A stretch of DNA of 64,000 nucleotides from Mycolicibacterium komanii (GTDB lineage: Bacteria; Actinomycetota; Actinomycetes; Mycobacteriales; Mycobacteriaceae), in contig NZ_CVTA01000011.1 in the NCBI RefSeq assembly GCF_001050035.1, forward strand, positions 372,001 through 436,000, in the 5' to 3' direction. The notes under the pieces are model-generated. The model saw nothing but the letters and a program-made list of their open reading frames with translations. It did not search any database and was not told where the DNA came from. A program made the translations under genes and the position numbers. Positions within the stretch are counted from its first letter, which is position 1. Each line of letters begins with the position of its first letter. Shown piece by piece: positions 8,732 to 18,844 of this stretch.

Positions 8732-10336
8732 ATGTCACTGGGGGAGGGGCAGAAGTTCGCCGGATATACGGTAGTCCGGCGACTGGGCGCCGGCGGGATG
8801 GGCGAGGTTTACCTCGCACGACATCCGCGATTGCCTCGACATGACGCCATCAAGCTGCTGGCCGGTGACGTCACGGCTGACGCGAACTTCCGAGAGCGAT
8901 TCCTTCGGGAAGCCGACCTGGCATCGACGTTGTGGCATCCGCACATCGTGGGCGTCCATGACCGCGGTGAGCATGAGGGTCAGCTCTGGATCTCGATGGA
9001 TTTCGTCGACGGCGAAGATGCGGCCAGTCTCCTTCGCAGGAAGTACCCCGCTGGTATGCCGGCCGAAATGGTTGCCGAGGTCATCTCAGCAGTTGGCGCC
9101 GCGCTGGACTATGCACACCAGAAGGGTCTGCTCCATCGCGACGTGAAGCCATCCAACATCCTGCTCACTCAAAGGGACGGCCAAGACGCGCAACGAATAC
9201 TCTTGACCGATTTTGGGATAGCCCGCACCGTCGATGACAACAGCGGCCTGACAGATACGAACATGACTGTCGGGACCGTGGATTACGCCGCTCCCGAGCA
9301 GTTGATGGGCTACGACATGGACAGCCGCGCGGATCAATACTCACTAGCTGCTACCGCCTTCCATCTCCTTACGGGAACGCCACCCTTTCACGGTTCGAAT
9401 GCTGCTGTAGTGATTGGAAAGCACCTCAATTCAGACCCGCCGAGTCTGGCGCACGCGCGGCCTGAACTCGGGTCGTTGGATCACGTTCTTCGGGCTGCTC
9501 TTGCAAAGGACCGGACATACCGATTCGCAACGTGTAGCGACTTCGCGAACGCGCTGAAGGAGCAAGTTTCGGGAAGTGGCGCTGCCGCCCCTGCGGCGCC
9601 GACGGCGCAGGCGCCGATCAAACGCCCGGTCCAGGGCAAGGAGCGAGCACGTCTACCGGGCCCGCTGCCTCCAGGCTGGTATCCAGACCCGAGCGGTGGG
9701 AACGGAACCCTATATTGGGACGGCCGTGGATGGCACACGGCTCCGCTGCCCAAGGCAGGACCGCGAGATGGAGACGCATCGGACGACCCGTCTCGAAAGC
9801 ATTTAGGTGCTTGGCTTGTGGTCGCTGCGGTCGCGGCTGCTACAGCGCTAATCGTTGTCGCTTTAGTGGCGGTTGGGAGAGATGATTCGAATCCATCAGA
9901 GCCGTCCGCGTCGACCACCCCAGCCTTCACAGAGCCTACGTTCCCGACATCGCGGTCGGAGAGTAGCTCGGCGGTGACAACGCCACCATCTCGTGAACCC
10001 GCCACGCACACAGAGACGGTGACCGTTCCGCCGCAACCCAGCATCACGCCCAGCCCAACAAGCGTGCCGTATTGGGCCGCGACGATTGTCGGTACCTGCG
10101 ACGAGGGCGGCTCGTGCGGCGTCAAGCAGCGTCGGGCTCCATACATCGATGCTGACCGCCTGTATTCGAATGACCTGAAAGACGGGATGACCGTAAGGGC
10201 GGTCTGTCATGCGATGGGTGATACGCAGGTGAGTGGCGGAATGCCGAGTTACGTCTGGTATCAACTGGTTAATGGCGCTTACGTGAACGCGGTCTATACC
10301 GACTTGAGGTCGCCGATTGGTATGCCGCCGTGCTGA
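8732..10336 (+). CDS. Membrane Ser/Thr protein kinase (PknF-type) with DUF2510 motif
   Basis: 534 residues. The N-terminal kinase domain ([19 protein letters not shown], lysine in DAIKLL, catalytic [18 protein letters not shown]) is of the PknF/PknI/PknJ group. After it comes a DUF2510 repeat (GWYPDPSG ... YWDGRGWH, about residues 308-338), a membrane helix (about 356-381), a Ser/Thr-rich stalk and an external SH3-like domain of about 90 residues with four cysteines. The kinase and the next gene overlap: the M14 peptidase GTG at 10330 lies inside the last codons of the kinase, so they are translationally coupled and probably functionally linked. Confidence 0.93.
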   Translation: MSLGEGQKFAGYTVVRRLGAGGMGEVYLARHPRLPRHDAIKLLAGDVTADANFRERFLREADLASTLWHPHIVGVHDRGEHEGQLWISMDFVDGEDAASLLRRKYPAGMPAEMVAEVISAVGAALDYAHQKGLLHRDVKPSNILLTQRDGQDAQRILLTDFGIARTVDDNSGLTDTNMTVGTVDYAAPEQLMGYDMDSRADQYSLAATAFHLLTGTPPFHGSNAAVVIGKHLNSDPPSLAHARPELGSLDHVLRAALAKDRTYRFATCSDFANALKEQVSGSGAAAPAAPTAQAPIKRPVQGKERARLPGPLPPGWYPDPSGGNGTLYWDGRGWHTAPLPKAGPRDGDASDDPSRKHLGAWLVVAAVAAATALIVVALVAVGRDDSNPSEPSASTTPAFTEPTFPTSRSESSSAVTTPPSREPATHTETVTVPPQPSITPSPTSVPYWAATIVGTCDEGGSCGVKQRRAPYIDADRLYSNDLKDGMTVRAVCHAMGDTQVSGGMPSYVWYQLVNGAYVNAVYTDLRSPIGMPPC

Positions 10337-11169
10337 CTCGTGCTTCGACCTTGCACGTGGCAACCGCGGTCACGCTGGCTCTTGTTGGTACGGGACTGTT
10401 CGGGTGTGGCGTCCCGGAGGAGACTTCGAAACCGATCATCAATCGGAACCAACCATCGGTGGAGGCCACCAGCGCCGCTAGACCTCCCGCGTCAGAAGTG
10501 CCACCGCCGCCGCCGATACCTGCGGTGGGCGGATGGGAGACCATTGGGAGCTCAGTCCGCGGGGCTCCGATTCGCGTTCTCACCGTCGGCCACGGACCGC
10601 GAAAGGTGTTGTTCATCGGCGGAATTCACGGTGACGAACCAGAGGGCGCAGTGATGACTGCCGAACTGCGGTCAGCCTTCGATGCAGCAGACCTCGCGGA
10701 CGCTGTCACTCTCACCATCCTGGAAGATGCCAATCCTGATGGACGTGCCGCTAATACGCGCGGCAACGCCAATGGGATTGACGTCAACCGTAACTTTCCT
10801 GCCAAGAATTTCGTCCCGGGGGACCCCTCCAACGGTGGAAACCCCCTGAGCGAGCCCGAAACTCGCGCCGTTGTCGAGACGGTCGACCGCATCTCTCCCG
10901 CACTCATCCTTGTAGCCCATTCATGGGCTGGGCGACAGTTCATCAATTTCGACGGCCCCGCCCGCGAGGTTGCCGAACGTTTCTCGGAAGACAGTGGTTT
11001 ACCAGTGGAGGAGTCGAGCGCGTTTGCCCCCACGCCCGGTTCGCTTGGTTCTTACTTTGGCCGCGACCGCGGAACGCCTGTCTTGACCATCGAGGTCCTC
11101 AAGGGCTCGGACCCGGAGGCAGTATGGAACCGGTTGCGACCAGCTCTATTACAAGCGATCGCCGGTTAG
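10330..11169 (+). CDS. M14-family zinc carboxypeptidase/amidase lipoprotein (MpaA-like)
   Basis: 279 residues. A signal peptide with lipobox LFGC (Cys26) predicts an extracytoplasmic lipoprotein. Zinc ligands are H100-G-D-E103 and His197 (LVAHSW). The substrate-binding motif DVNRNFP is at 151-157 and the catalytic Glu is probably Glu255 (LTIEVLKG). This motif set fits the murein tripeptide amidase / gamma-D-Glu-diaminopimelate peptidase branch of M14. The GTG start overlaps the upstream kinase by 7 bases. It converges on the PGRP-type amidase gene with only 2 bp between stops. A role in peptidoglycan stem-peptide trimming is inferred from family and neighbours. Confidence 0.88.
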   Translation: MLTRASTLHVATAVTLALVGTGLFGCGVPEETSKPIINRNQPSVEATSAARPPASEVPPPPPIPAVGGWETIGSSVRGAPIRVLTVGHGPRKVLFIGGIHGDEPEGAVMTAELRSAFDAADLADAVTLTILEDANPDGRAANTRGNANGIDVNRNFPAKNFVPGDPSNGGNPLSEPETRAVVETVDRISPALILVAHSWAGRQFINFDGPAREVAERFSEDSGLPVEESSAFAPTPGSLGSYFGRDRGTPVLTIEVLKGSDPEAVWNRLRPALLQAIAG

Positions 11170-11171
11170 GG

Positions 11172-12050
11172 CTACAGTCCGGCCTCGATCTCGGCCACAC
11201 GCTGCTGAGCTTCCGGTCCGCACAGCGTTACTAGCTCGACTGGCCCATTGGCTAATAGAGCGTCTACGCGGCCGCGAAGATCATCCGACGTGACGTATTG
11301 GTACAGGCTGGCGCCGGGACAAGCGGTATCCCCGCTCTCGTCCCGGTGTCCGTGCAGCGTCTCTGTTGGGATCCCCCACCGCGAGGCTGCCCACGCGAAC
11401 GCAAGTGCCGCTCCATCCAGCTGTGCCTGGGTCACCTCTTCCTCGTCGAAGTTTCCTTCACAGACGACCAGGAAGTGACCCGTGGGGTCGTAACTCGTTG
11501 CGGTGTCACCCACGATCTCGGGATCGCGCAGTTGATAAAGATTGCCGTTGCGGTCGACGCTGACGTGGTACGCGATGTCGATCCAACCGTGCGTGTCCTG
11601 GTGATAGCGCTGGTGTTGGCGAAGCCGCGAGGGGGCGTTGCTGTTGTCCCCGAGCGTGACAGCGGTGTGGTGGACCGTCATGCGGTTGAGGGGGTTCGGT
11701 CTTCCGCCCGCGCGTGCGGGCGTGGCTCCCCACGCGTCTCGACAAAGCAAAGGCTGAGACGCGGGGATGACCGGCGGCGTGGTCGTGGGCGCGGGAACTG
11801 GGGGCGGAGCAGCCGTCGGAGATGAAGCAGGACTGGCGGGCGCTGGCGGGGCGGAGGGCGCAGGCGTTCCGCGGTATCCGGGTGGAGCCTCACAAGCAGC
11901 GATCGCCGCAGCCGCCAGTCCCGCGCTTCCTAGCTCCAGAAGCCGGCGCCGGGTGATCCCAGCCTTGGCTGTATGGCGGCCGGTTGGAGTGCTGTCCACA
12001 CGGTCACGATACGTAATTGTCGCGCGAGGAGATGCGGTTCCGTCAGCCAC
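11172..12050 (-). CDS. PGRP-type N-acetylmuramoyl-L-alanine amidase, Tat-exported
   Basis: 292 residues. A twin-arginine signal (TRRRLLELG, residues 33-41) ends in AIAAC, consistent with a Tat lipoprotein (Cys53). A Pro/Ala linker follows, then a peptidoglycan-recognition/amidase_2 domain with zinc-site residues H127/H128 (MTVHHTAV), His235 (GHRDESGD) and Cys244 (TACPGA). Such enzymes cut the bond between MurNAc and L-Ala. The C-terminus has a short tail, LCGPEAQQRVAEIEAGL. A clear paralogue lies at 25876-26574, and both are divergent from a PknF-type kinase. The N-terminal start is uncertain; a later start nearer the twin arginines is possible. Confidence 0.9.
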   Translation of the reverse strand: MADGTASPRATITYRDRVDSTPTGRHTAKAGITRRRLLELGSAGLAAAAIAACEAPPGYRGTPAPSAPPAPASPASSPTAAPPPVPAPTTTPPVIPASQPLLCRDAWGATPARAGGRPNPLNRMTVHHTAVTLGDNSNAPSRLRQHQRYHQDTHGWIDIAYHVSVDRNGNLYQLRDPEIVGDTATSYDPTGHFLVVCEGNFDEEEVTQAQLDGAALAFAWAASRWGIPTETLHGHRDESGDTACPGASLYQYVTSDDLRGRVDALLANGPVELVTLCGPEAQQRVAEIEAGL

Positions 12051-12109
12051 TGCCGAGGCCGATTTCCGTTCCCCGCTGCTTGCTGAGCCGGAGTTTGTAA
12101 GATTTGGTC

Positions 12110-13681
12110 ATGCCCATTGCTGATGGGGCGGAGTTTGCTGGCTACACAATCCTCCGCCTGCTGGGTACCGGGGGGATGGGCGAGGTCTACCTTGCACGAC
12201 ACCCTCGGTTACCCCGCCTCGAAGCCCTCAAGATTCTGCCCGCGGATGTGAGTGCGGATCCCGAGTTTCGTCAACGCTTCGCGCGAGAGGCGGACATCGC
12301 CGCATCGCTGTGGCACCCGCACATAGTTGCCGTCCACGACCGCGGTGAGTTCGAAGGCCAGTTATGGATCGCGATGGACTACGTCGATGGCACGGACGCT
12401 GCGCGGTTGGTTCGCGACCGGTATCCACACGGATTGCCGCCGAAGGATGCGGTGGAAATCGTTTCGGCAGTTGCCGAGGCTCTGGATTACGCACACGAGC
12501 GGTACCTTCTTCACCGCGACGTTAAGCCGGCGAACATCCTGTTGACCGACCCACGTGCGGGGGACCGTCGGATCCTTCTCGCTGACTTCGGAATCGCCAA
12601 GGCCGCGAACGAAACGCATGGGATCACGGCGACGAACATGACTGTCGGCTCCGTCGCGTACGCGGCGCCGGAACAGCTGACGGGCAGGAAGCTCGACGGG
12701 CGGGCAGATCAGTACGCTCTCGCGTGCACGGCATTCCACCTGTTAGCGGGTCATCAGCCGTTCGATTATTCGAACCCGGCGACGGTGATCGGCAGCCACC
12801 TCTCGGCGCCACGGCCGCGGCTGTCGAGCGTGCGGTCGGATCTACCGTCAATGGACGACATTTTGGCGAAGGCTATGGCGACCGAGCCCTACCAGCGGTT
12901 TGACACCTGCCGAGCATTCGCCACGGCATTGAGTCAGGGCGACGTCGCGTGGACCGCCTCCACCGCTGACACGCAGTACGCCTTCCCTCCGGCGGCAGCT
13001 CCGCCGCCACCGCGCCCTCGGGAAGACTTGGATGCGACAACGAACGCAACGTCGTCGAAGCCAGCGGATCTGCTGTCCTCGAAGAGCGCCGCACTTATCG
13101 CGATGGGTGCCGCGGCCGTCTTGGCAATCGTGACCGTGGTTCTGGTCGCAGCAGTCATCGATCGAGATCCGCCACCGCAGCCCGCGACCGCTACGCCGAC
13201 GTCGACGTGGGATGAACGGCAGCCCACCGCCATGCCGCTGCCTCCACCCGAGACGGTGACCAGAACCTCAACCGTGACGCACTCTCCACCGGCCCCGCCT
13301 CCTCCGCGGCCCATGCCCCCTTCTCCGCGGCCTACCTCCGACCGGCCGTCCGGCGATCTCGGCCTGCCGACGCCGATCAGCACTCCGCCCTGCAACGGGC
13401 AGGGGATCGTGGTGCTAGGGAATGTCACAACGCCCGGCATGTATAGGGAAGGGGTGGCGCGGCTCCTGAGCCAGTTCCCCGGTTCGTCCTACCTTCGCAC
13501 TGATCAATCGTGTCCATCGCTCCGCCAGGCAGATGACGAGGGTGACGCGATTTATGCGGTGTATCGCCACGCAGGCTTCACTGGGCCCCAGGTGCGCTCT
13601 GCCGTCTGCGCAGCGGGTGGCGGGGCATACGGGAAATGGATGGACTACACCACACCGCCGCACATACAGATTTTGTGCTGA
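12110..13681 (+). CDS. Membrane Ser/Thr protein kinase (PknF-type)
   Basis: 523 residues from the ATG at 12110 ([19 protein letters not shown]), preferred over a TTG two codons earlier. Kinase motifs: [39 protein letters not shown] membrane helix lies at about 327-350 and is followed by a Pro/Thr-rich stalk. The external domain has cysteines at [20 protein letters not shown] and the terminal ILC, probably two disulfides. Only 59 bp separate its start from the divergent amidase gene, so the two share a promoter region and are probably co-regulated. Confidence 0.93.
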   Translation: MPIADGAEFAGYTILRLLGTGGMGEVYLARHPRLPRLEALKILPADVSADPEFRQRFAREADIAASLWHPHIVAVHDRGEFEGQLWIAMDYVDGTDAARLVRDRYPHGLPPKDAVEIVSAVAEALDYAHERYLLHRDVKPANILLTDPRAGDRRILLADFGIAKAANETHGITATNMTVGSVAYAAPEQLTGRKLDGRADQYALACTAFHLLAGHQPFDYSNPATVIGSHLSAPRPRLSSVRSDLPSMDDILAKAMATEPYQRFDTCRAFATALSQGDVAWTASTADTQYAFPPAAAPPPPRPREDLDATTNATSSKPADLLSSKSAALIAMGAAAVLAIVTVVLVAAVIDRDPPPQPATATPTSTWDERQPTAMPLPPPETVTRTSTVTHSPPAPPPPRPMPPSPRPTSDRPSGDLGLPTPISTPPCNGQGIVVLGNVTTPGMYREGVARLLSQFPGSSYLRTDQSCPSLRQADDEGDAIYAVYRHAGFTGPQVRSAVCAAGGGAYGKWMDYTTPPHIQILC

Positions 13682-13758
13682 CCGGTCCGTTTCGATCACG
13701 ACCAGACCGCTCTTCGCTAGGCTCTCAAGATCGGCGAACTCGCAGATCGGGGATCCTC

Positions 13759-14223
13759 ATGGACAACCGCAAGTACGTCCGCGAGAGCGAAGAGGCTCGC
13801 AGACAGGAAATCGAACAGGACGCCCGACGGCTTCGGGAGTTCGAAACCTTCTCCAAGTTCTCCGACAGCGACCTGCGACGCCTGGTCGAAGCGGCGCACC
13901 GCACGTCCACATCGGGGCCGTGGCCACTGATCCAGGAGCAGACCCCGTCGGACGCCTGCTACATCCTGCTCGAAGGCGAGGTCGGCGTGTACGTCGGCCA
14001 CAACCGCATCGCCGTCGTCGGCCCCGGCGAGGTGATCGGCGAGTCGGTGCTGCGCCGCGGTTCGCTGCGCAACGCGACCGTGACGACGACGGGTCGGGCC
14101 CAGGTGCTGCACATCAACCGCGATGACCTCGCCCGCTTGGTCGACGAGATGCCGGCGCTGCGCAAAGCCATGGACGAGACCGTCGCCCGCCACGCCCCGC
14201 AAGCCGCCTCCGAACAGAGCTGA
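13759..14223 (+). CDS. Cyclic nucleotide-binding domain protein
   Basis: 154 residues with a CRP/FNR-type cNMP-binding beta roll (about 30-135): FSKFSDSDLRRLVEAA, ACYILLEGEVGVYV, GPGEVIGESVLRRGSLRNATV and VLHINRDDLARLV. The usual phosphate-binding cassette residues are represented by GEVIGES plus a downstream Arg (RRGSLRNATV). No helix-turn-helix is present, so it is a stand-alone sensor rather than a DNA-binding regulator. The ATG at 13759 is chosen because the frame upstream lies in the end of the kinase gene and intergenic DNA. The hydrolase-cyclase at 24.5 kb is one possible source of cAMP. Confidence 0.85.
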   Translation: MDNRKYVRESEEARRQEIEQDARRLREFETFSKFSDSDLRRLVEAAHRTSTSGPWPLIQEQTPSDACYILLEGEVGVYVGHNRIAVVGPGEVIGESVLRRGSLRNATVTTTGRAQVLHINRDDLARLVDEMPALRKAMDETVARHAPQAASEQS

Positions 14224-14280
14224 CCGAACCTAACCTCCCTCATGGTTTGACGCGCGTGTCAACGCGGGTACGCCGCGTGA

Positions 14281-15666
14281 ATGGAACGGCTCAGTGCGTT
14301 CGACGCGACGATGCTCTACAGCGAATCATCCAGTGTCCCACTGAATGTCTGTTCCATTGCCTGTCTCGATACGTCAACCGTCCCCGGTGGCTACGACTTC
14401 GAACGACTCCGCGACCATCTGGCCACGCGGTTGGAGGCACTGCCTGAATTACGGGCAAAGCTCGCCAACAGTCAGCTGAACCTCGACCATCCGGTGTGGG
14501 TCGATGACGACGATCTGGACCTCGAATACCACTTGCACCGCATCGCGCTTCCCGCTCCGGGCGGGCGCAACGAACTGGTCGACGTCTGCTCGCGCATCGC
14601 GGCCGCGCCGCTCGACCGCAGCAAGCCGCTATGGGAGATGTGGGTGATCGAGGGCATCTCCGAAACCGATCCGTTCAACGGCGGCGACGTCGCGTTGCTG
14701 ATCAAGGTGCACCACGCCGCGGTGGACGGAGTGTCGGCGGCCAACCTGATCAGCACCCTGTGCGACCTCGAACCGGACGGCACCGCACCCGAACCCGTGA
14801 AGGGTTTCGGCGGCGCGAGGCCGTTCGAGATCGCCGCGGGCGGTCTGGTGCGCGCGTTCATGCGTCCGCTTCAACTAACCCGCGCGGTGCCCGCGACGAT
14901 GCAGACACTCGTCAGCTCCATCACCCGTGCACGTAGCGGCAATGCCATGGCCGCCCCGTTCTCGGCCCCGGCGACGGTGTTCAACACCGAGATCACCTCC
15001 GATCGCACCATCGCGGTGGCGCAGCTCGAGCTCGACGACGTCAAGAAGGTGAAGAACGCGTTCGACGTCAAGGTCAACGATGTGGTGATGGCGCTGTGCG
15101 CCGGTGCGCTACGCGAGTACCTGCTCAAGCGCGGCGAGCTGCCGGACAAGCCGCTGATCGCGGTGGTCCCGGCGTCGGTACACGACAAGTCCGACCGGCC
15201 CGGCCGCAATCAGCTTTCGGGCTTCTTCAACAACCTGCAGACCCACATCGAGGATCCCGCCGAACGGCTCCGCACCATCGCCGAATCCAGTTCGCGCGCA
15301 AAGGCTCACAGCGCCGACATCGCCCCGACGCTGCTCGCCGACGTGACCCAGGCGCTGCCCCCTGCGCTGTTCGGGATGGCGATGGACGTACTGTCCCGCA
15401 CGCCGCTCAAGCGCGCGGCGATCCACAACGTCGTGATCTCGAATGTGGCTGGGCCGCAGGACAAGCTGTACGCGATGGGCGCCGAGATGAAGGCGCTCTA
15501 CCCGCTGGGTCCGATCTTCCACGGCTCGGGGCTGAACATCACGGTCATGTCGTTGGGCGGCAAGCTGAACGTCGGGATCATCTCCTGCCGGAAACTGGTC
15601 AATGATCTGTGGGATCTGGCCGACCGCTTCGACACCGCGCTCGACGAGCTACTGGCCGCCTGCTGA
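14281..15666 (+). CDS. WS/DGAT-family O-acyltransferase
   Basis: 461 residues starting MERLSAFDATMLYSE, typical of mycobacterial wax ester synthase / diacylglycerol acyltransferases. The catalytic HHxxxDG motif is H144-H-A-A-V-D149-G. The conserved C-terminal SNVAGPQDKLYAMGA and NPLG-like LYPLGPIF/GSGLNITVMS blocks are present. These enzymes esterify acyl-CoA with long-chain alcohols or diacylglycerol and make storage triacylglycerol. The gene overlaps the convergent MFS gene by 18 bp at the 3' end. Confidence 0.93.
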   Translation: MERLSAFDATMLYSESSSVPLNVCSIACLDTSTVPGGYDFERLRDHLATRLEALPELRAKLANSQLNLDHPVWVDDDDLDLEYHLHRIALPAPGGRNELVDVCSRIAAAPLDRSKPLWEMWVIEGISETDPFNGGDVALLIKVHHAAVDGVSAANLISTLCDLEPDGTAPEPVKGFGGARPFEIAAGGLVRAFMRPLQLTRAVPATMQTLVSSITRARSGNAMAAPFSAPATVFNTEITSDRTIAVAQLELDDVKKVKNAFDVKVNDVVMALCAGALREYLLKRGELPDKPLIAVVPASVHDKSDRPGRNQLSGFFNNLQTHIEDPAERLRTIAESSSRAKAHSADIAPTLLADVTQALPPALFGMAMDVLSRTPLKRAAIHNVVISNVAGPQDKLYAMGAEMKALYPLGPIFHGSGLNITVMSLGGKLNVGIISCRKLVNDLWDLADRFDTALDELLAAC

Positions 15667-17187
15667 GCGCTTCACCGGCTTGATCAACCACAGCGCCAGG
15701 ATGATCGCCGCGATCGGTCCGACGGCCATGATCAAGCTCAACGTGTGGATCGCGTCGACGGCGTTGTGCGGCGCCTGTTCGACCACCAGCCGCGCCTGTT
15801 CGGGGTTCACCAGCTGCGCGCCGTGACCGCCGTGCACGGTCAGCAGCGCTTCACGCGTCTCGGCGCGGGTGATCCCCGAGTGAGACAGGTCGTGTGCGCT
15901 GTCGGTGAGGAACAGGTTGATGCCCACGAGCGCGAAAAGCGCGGGCCCGAGCGAATATCCGCCCTCGTTGACCGCGCTCTTCACCGCCGACACCGCGCCG
16001 CCGAGATCGTCGGGTGCACTGCTCATCATGATCATGGCTTGCGGCGTCGTGACCAGAGCGCCGCCGACCACGATCAGCGCGGTGGTGACGAATACCGTGG
16101 TGCGCGTCGTGTCCAGGTCGTAGAACCGCATCGTCAGCAGCCCGCCGAGCATGACCACTAGGCCGGTGACCATCACGGCGCGCGGACTGAACCGGTTCGC
16201 GGTGGGCCCGGCGGAGGTCGCGGCGACGGCGGCCAGCGCGGTGGCCGGAATCAACAGCAGGCCGAACAGCTCGTGTGACTCCTTGTGGATCGTGACGAGA
16301 TAGAACGACAGCAGCACCATCGATCCGCCGAGCACGACGTTGAACATCACCCCGGCGGTGACCGCCGCGTTAAACCGGCCTGTGCGGAACACCCGCATGT
16401 CGAGCGCGGGATCGGTCGTGCGCAATTCCTGTGCCACGAAGGCGCATCCGGCCAGCAGCCCGATGCCGATCGCGACCAAACCCACGGCGTTGATCCCGGT
16501 CTCGATGCGCGAGACTCCGAAGATCAGCCCCAGCAGCGCGACGGCGAACAGCGCCATCCCGAGCACGTCGAGCCGACGCACCGCGCGCACCGTCTCCGGC
16601 ACGAATCGCCACGTGACGAGCAGGCCAAACGCGCCGACGATCGGAACGACGAAAAAGCAGGCGCGCCAATCGATCGCGTGGCCCAGCATTCCGCTGATCG
16701 CCGGCATCGGGGTGGCGACGGCATATCCCACGCCGAAGTAGGCGGCGATCGCCGCGGCGCGCCGGCCCGGCGCGAACACCGCATTGGTGATCGCGAGCGA
16801 GAGACCGATCAGGAATGCCGACATCACGCCCGCGCCCGCTCGCGCGATGATCAGCACCACCAGCACAGGTGACACGGCGGCGAGCACACTGAACGCGATG
16901 GCGCCGGCCATCCCGAGCAGGTACATGCGGCGCATGCCGTACAAATCGCCCAGCGCACCGGCGCTCAGGACGGCGGCGGCCATGGTGAGCGTGGCCAGGC
17001 TGGCGACGAACGTGGACGTGGTTCCGCTGACTCCCAGGCCCGTCGAGATGAGTTGCAGGTTGGCCGAGAACGTGGTCGGGTCGCCGATCGCGATGGCGTA
17101 GCCGAGGCCCATCGCGATGACCGTCATGACAGCGGCGAGCCCCGATACCTGACGCTGCTCGGCGTCGACACGAGTACCGTCCGGCAC
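15649..17187 (-). CDS. MFS transporter, DHA2-type drug exporter
   Basis: 512 residues with about 14 hydrophobic segments, the layout of the DHA2 (14-TM) drug:H+ antiporter branch. Loop motif A is recognisable as GALGDLYGMRRMYLLGMAG, and the antiporter motif C as GVGYAVATPMPAISGMLG in the fifth helix region. A long extracytoplasmic loop near the C-terminus (FLTDSAHDLSHSGI onward) precedes the last helix. The substrate is unknown. It is convergent with, and overlaps, the WS/DGAT gene. Confidence 0.9.
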   Translation of the reverse strand: MPDGTRVDAEQRQVSGLAAVMTVIAMGLGYAIAIGDPTTFSANLQLISTGLGVSGTTSTFVASLATLTMAAAVLSAGALGDLYGMRRMYLLGMAGAIAFSVLAAVSPVLVVLIIARAGAGVMSAFLIGLSLAITNAVFAPGRRAAAIAAYFGVGYAVATPMPAISGMLGHAIDWRACFFVVPIVGAFGLLVTWRFVPETVRAVRRLDVLGMALFAVALLGLIFGVSRIETGINAVGLVAIGIGLLAGCAFVAQELRTTDPALDMRVFRTGRFNAAVTAGVMFNVVLGGSMVLLSFYLVTIHKESHELFGLLLIPATALAAVAATSAGPTANRFSPRAVMVTGLVVMLGGLLTMRFYDLDTTRTTVFVTTALIVVGGALVTTPQAMIMMSSAPDDLGGAVSAVKSAVNEGGYSLGPALFALVGINLFLTDSAHDLSHSGITRAETREALLTVHGGHGAQLVNPEQARLVVEQAPHNAVDAIHTLSLIMAVGPIAAIILALWLIKPVKRSAGGQ

Positions 17188-17240
17188 GCGCGGGATGTTA
17201 CCGGCGGAGAAGCGCCGCCATCACCTCTTTCGGAACAGGC

Positions 17241-17666
17241 TCAGCAGGGCGCCTTGATCTGGAAGGGCATCGTGCGGGTCTGGCCGGGGTGCTTCCCATC
17301 GGCGCCGACGACGGTCCCGGAGATGGTGTAAACGTTGCCGCTGGTGGTCGCCTCGGCCTTACCGGCATCGCCGCCGGCGGACCCGTTGATCTCGTTGACG
17401 TTCTCGATGTTGACGGTCCGCACCACCGGCTTGTCACCACCGAGCTCCAGGAACACGCTCGCGCTGCCGGTCTTCGCCTTGGCGTTGATCTGCATCGACC
17501 ACTGATGCTGGGTGCACTCGACCGATTGGGTGTCGACGCCGTTGCCGTCGATGACGATTCGGCCGGATTGGGCGGGTTCCTCGGACGGCGTCGGCCCGAC
17601 CAGTCCGCAGCCCGAGACGACGGCCACCGTCGCCAACACCGGTAACGCACTCGACCGGAATCGCAT
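17241..17666 (-). CDS. LpqH-like (19-kDa antigen family) lipoprotein
   Basis: 141 residues from the ATG at 17666, with GGAGGTG directly upstream as ribosome-binding site. The signal peptide ends in lipobox VVSGC. The mature region matches the mycobacterial LpqH family: VECTQHQWSMQINA, SVFLELGG, VRTVNIENVNEINGSAGG and the C-terminal MPFQIKAPC, with the Cys pair of the fold. LpqH proteins are surface lipoproteins of mycobacteria, known as TLR2 agonists in M. tuberculosis. It is divergent from the DUF1206 gene. Confidence 0.88.
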   Translation of the reverse strand: MRFRSSALPVLATVAVVSGCGLVGPTPSEEPAQSGRIVIDGNGVDTQSVECTQHQWSMQINAKAKTGSASVFLELGGDKPVVRTVNIENVNEINGSAGGDAGKAEATTSGNVYTISGTVVGADGKHPGQTRTMPFQIKAPC

Positions 17667-17790
17667 GAGACACCTCCACCCTGGCGTGGGGAGGTTACCG
17701 CGGCCGGGCACCGCCGAGGGCGGTCATCGTCTGTTTCGCCCGAAAACGGCCCGGGTAATAAAGCCGGGTGTCAGGCGGTCCGGCGCCAGC

Positions 17791-18600
17791 ATGAGCTTCA
17801 AGGGCGCAGTCAACGAGGCCACCGAGAGTCGAGTGGTTCAGTTTTTCGCGCGTGCCGGATATCCGGTCAGCGGGACGCTGCACCTGCTCGTCGCGTACAC
17901 GATCGTGCGGATCGCTATGGGCTTCGGCAGTGAGGCCGACCAGTCCGGCGCCCTGGCGACGCTGGCCACTGAGGGCGGCGGGACGTTCTCGCTATGGATC
18001 GTCGCCGGCGGGCTGATCGCGCTGGCGATGTGGCGGTTCGCCGAGACGGTGTTGGGCCTGCACCCTGGGGAGAGCACGGAGGCGCACAAACGGGACTCGC
18101 CACTCATGAACCGGCTCAGGGCCTTTGGGTTGGGCCTGGTCTACTGCGCGGTCGCCTTCACCGCGGTCCAGACCGCGTTGGGGGCGAGGAGACGGGGTAG
18201 CGAGCAGACCGCCGGCTTGAGCGCGAGGCTGATGCAGTCCGACGGCGGCAAGGCGGTGTTGCTGCTGGCGGGGTTGTTCATCGCGGTGATCGGGGCCTAC
18301 TTCGTGCACAAGGGCGCGTCGCGGAAGTTCCTCAAGGACCTCACGGTGCCGGGTGGCAGGCTGATCACGGTGCTGGGTGTCTGCGGTCATGTCGCGGAGG
18401 GCGCAGTCCTTTTCGCGGCGGGCATGTCGATCGTCGTCGCGACCTACGTCAGCGATCCGACCAAGTCGACGGGCCTCGACGGCGCGGTCAAGGCGCTCGG
18501 GCGCGCGCACTACGGTCCGCTGATCCTGATCGTCGCGGCGGCGGGCTTCGCGGCGTACGGGCTGTACAGCTTCGCGCTGGCCCGCTACTCCCGCATGTGA
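17791..18600 (+). CDS. DUF1206 integral membrane protein
   Basis: 269 residues with about six membrane helices arranged as three DUF1206 repeats. Each begins with a basic/aromatic entry helix (FFARAGYPVSGTLHLLVAY, LRAFGLGLVYCAVAFTAVQ, LITVLGVCGHVAEGAVLFAAG). Function is unknown across the family. The start is the ATG at 17791 (MSFKGAVNEATESRVVQFFARAGY). It lies 60 bp upstream of a CsbD-like stress gene on the same strand and may be co-transcribed with it. Confidence 0.87.
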   Translation: MSFKGAVNEATESRVVQFFARAGYPVSGTLHLLVAYTIVRIAMGFGSEADQSGALATLATEGGGTFSLWIVAGGLIALAMWRFAETVLGLHPGESTEAHKRDSPLMNRLRAFGLGLVYCAVAFTAVQTALGARRRGSEQTAGLSARLMQSDGGKAVLLLAGLFIAVIGAYFVHKGASRKFLKDLTVPGGRLITVLGVCGHVAEGAVLFAAGMSIVVATYVSDPTKSTGLDGAVKALGRAHYGPLILIVAAAGFAAYGLYSFALARYSRM

Positions 18601-18660
18601 CGTTTCTCTTTCGGCCCGTCGAGGTATCCGAGCGGAAATCGAGCCCGAGGAGGAAACATC

Positions 18661-18834
18661 GTGAGCGCAGCGGATAAGGCGAGGAACAAGGTCGACAACC
18701 TCGCCGGTAAGGCCAAGGAAGCGGTCGGCAACCTGACCGGCGACGCGCGCACCCGCGACGAGGGCCGCAGCGACCAGGCGAAGTCCAACTTCAAGGACGC
18801 TGGCGAGAAGATCAAGGACGCGTTCAAGAAGTAG
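18661..18834 (+). CDS. CsbD-family stress protein, 57 aa
   Basis: A short gene starting at GTG 18661 with a strong GAGGAGG ribosome-binding site about 8 bases upstream. The 57-residue product (MSAADKARNKVDNLAGKAKE at its start, ending KIKDAFKK) has the charged, hydrophilic, helical composition of CsbD-like proteins: NKVDNLAGKAKEAVGNLTGD and a C-terminal KSNFKDAGEKIKDA repeat. CsbD proteins are abundant general-stress proteins under alternative sigma factors. No sigma-factor promoter could be assigned by eye here. Confidence 0.88.
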   Translation: MSAADKARNKVDNLAGKAKEAVGNLTGDARTRDEGRSDQAKSNFKDAGEKIKDAFKK

Positions 18835-18844
18835 CCGTTTCGGT

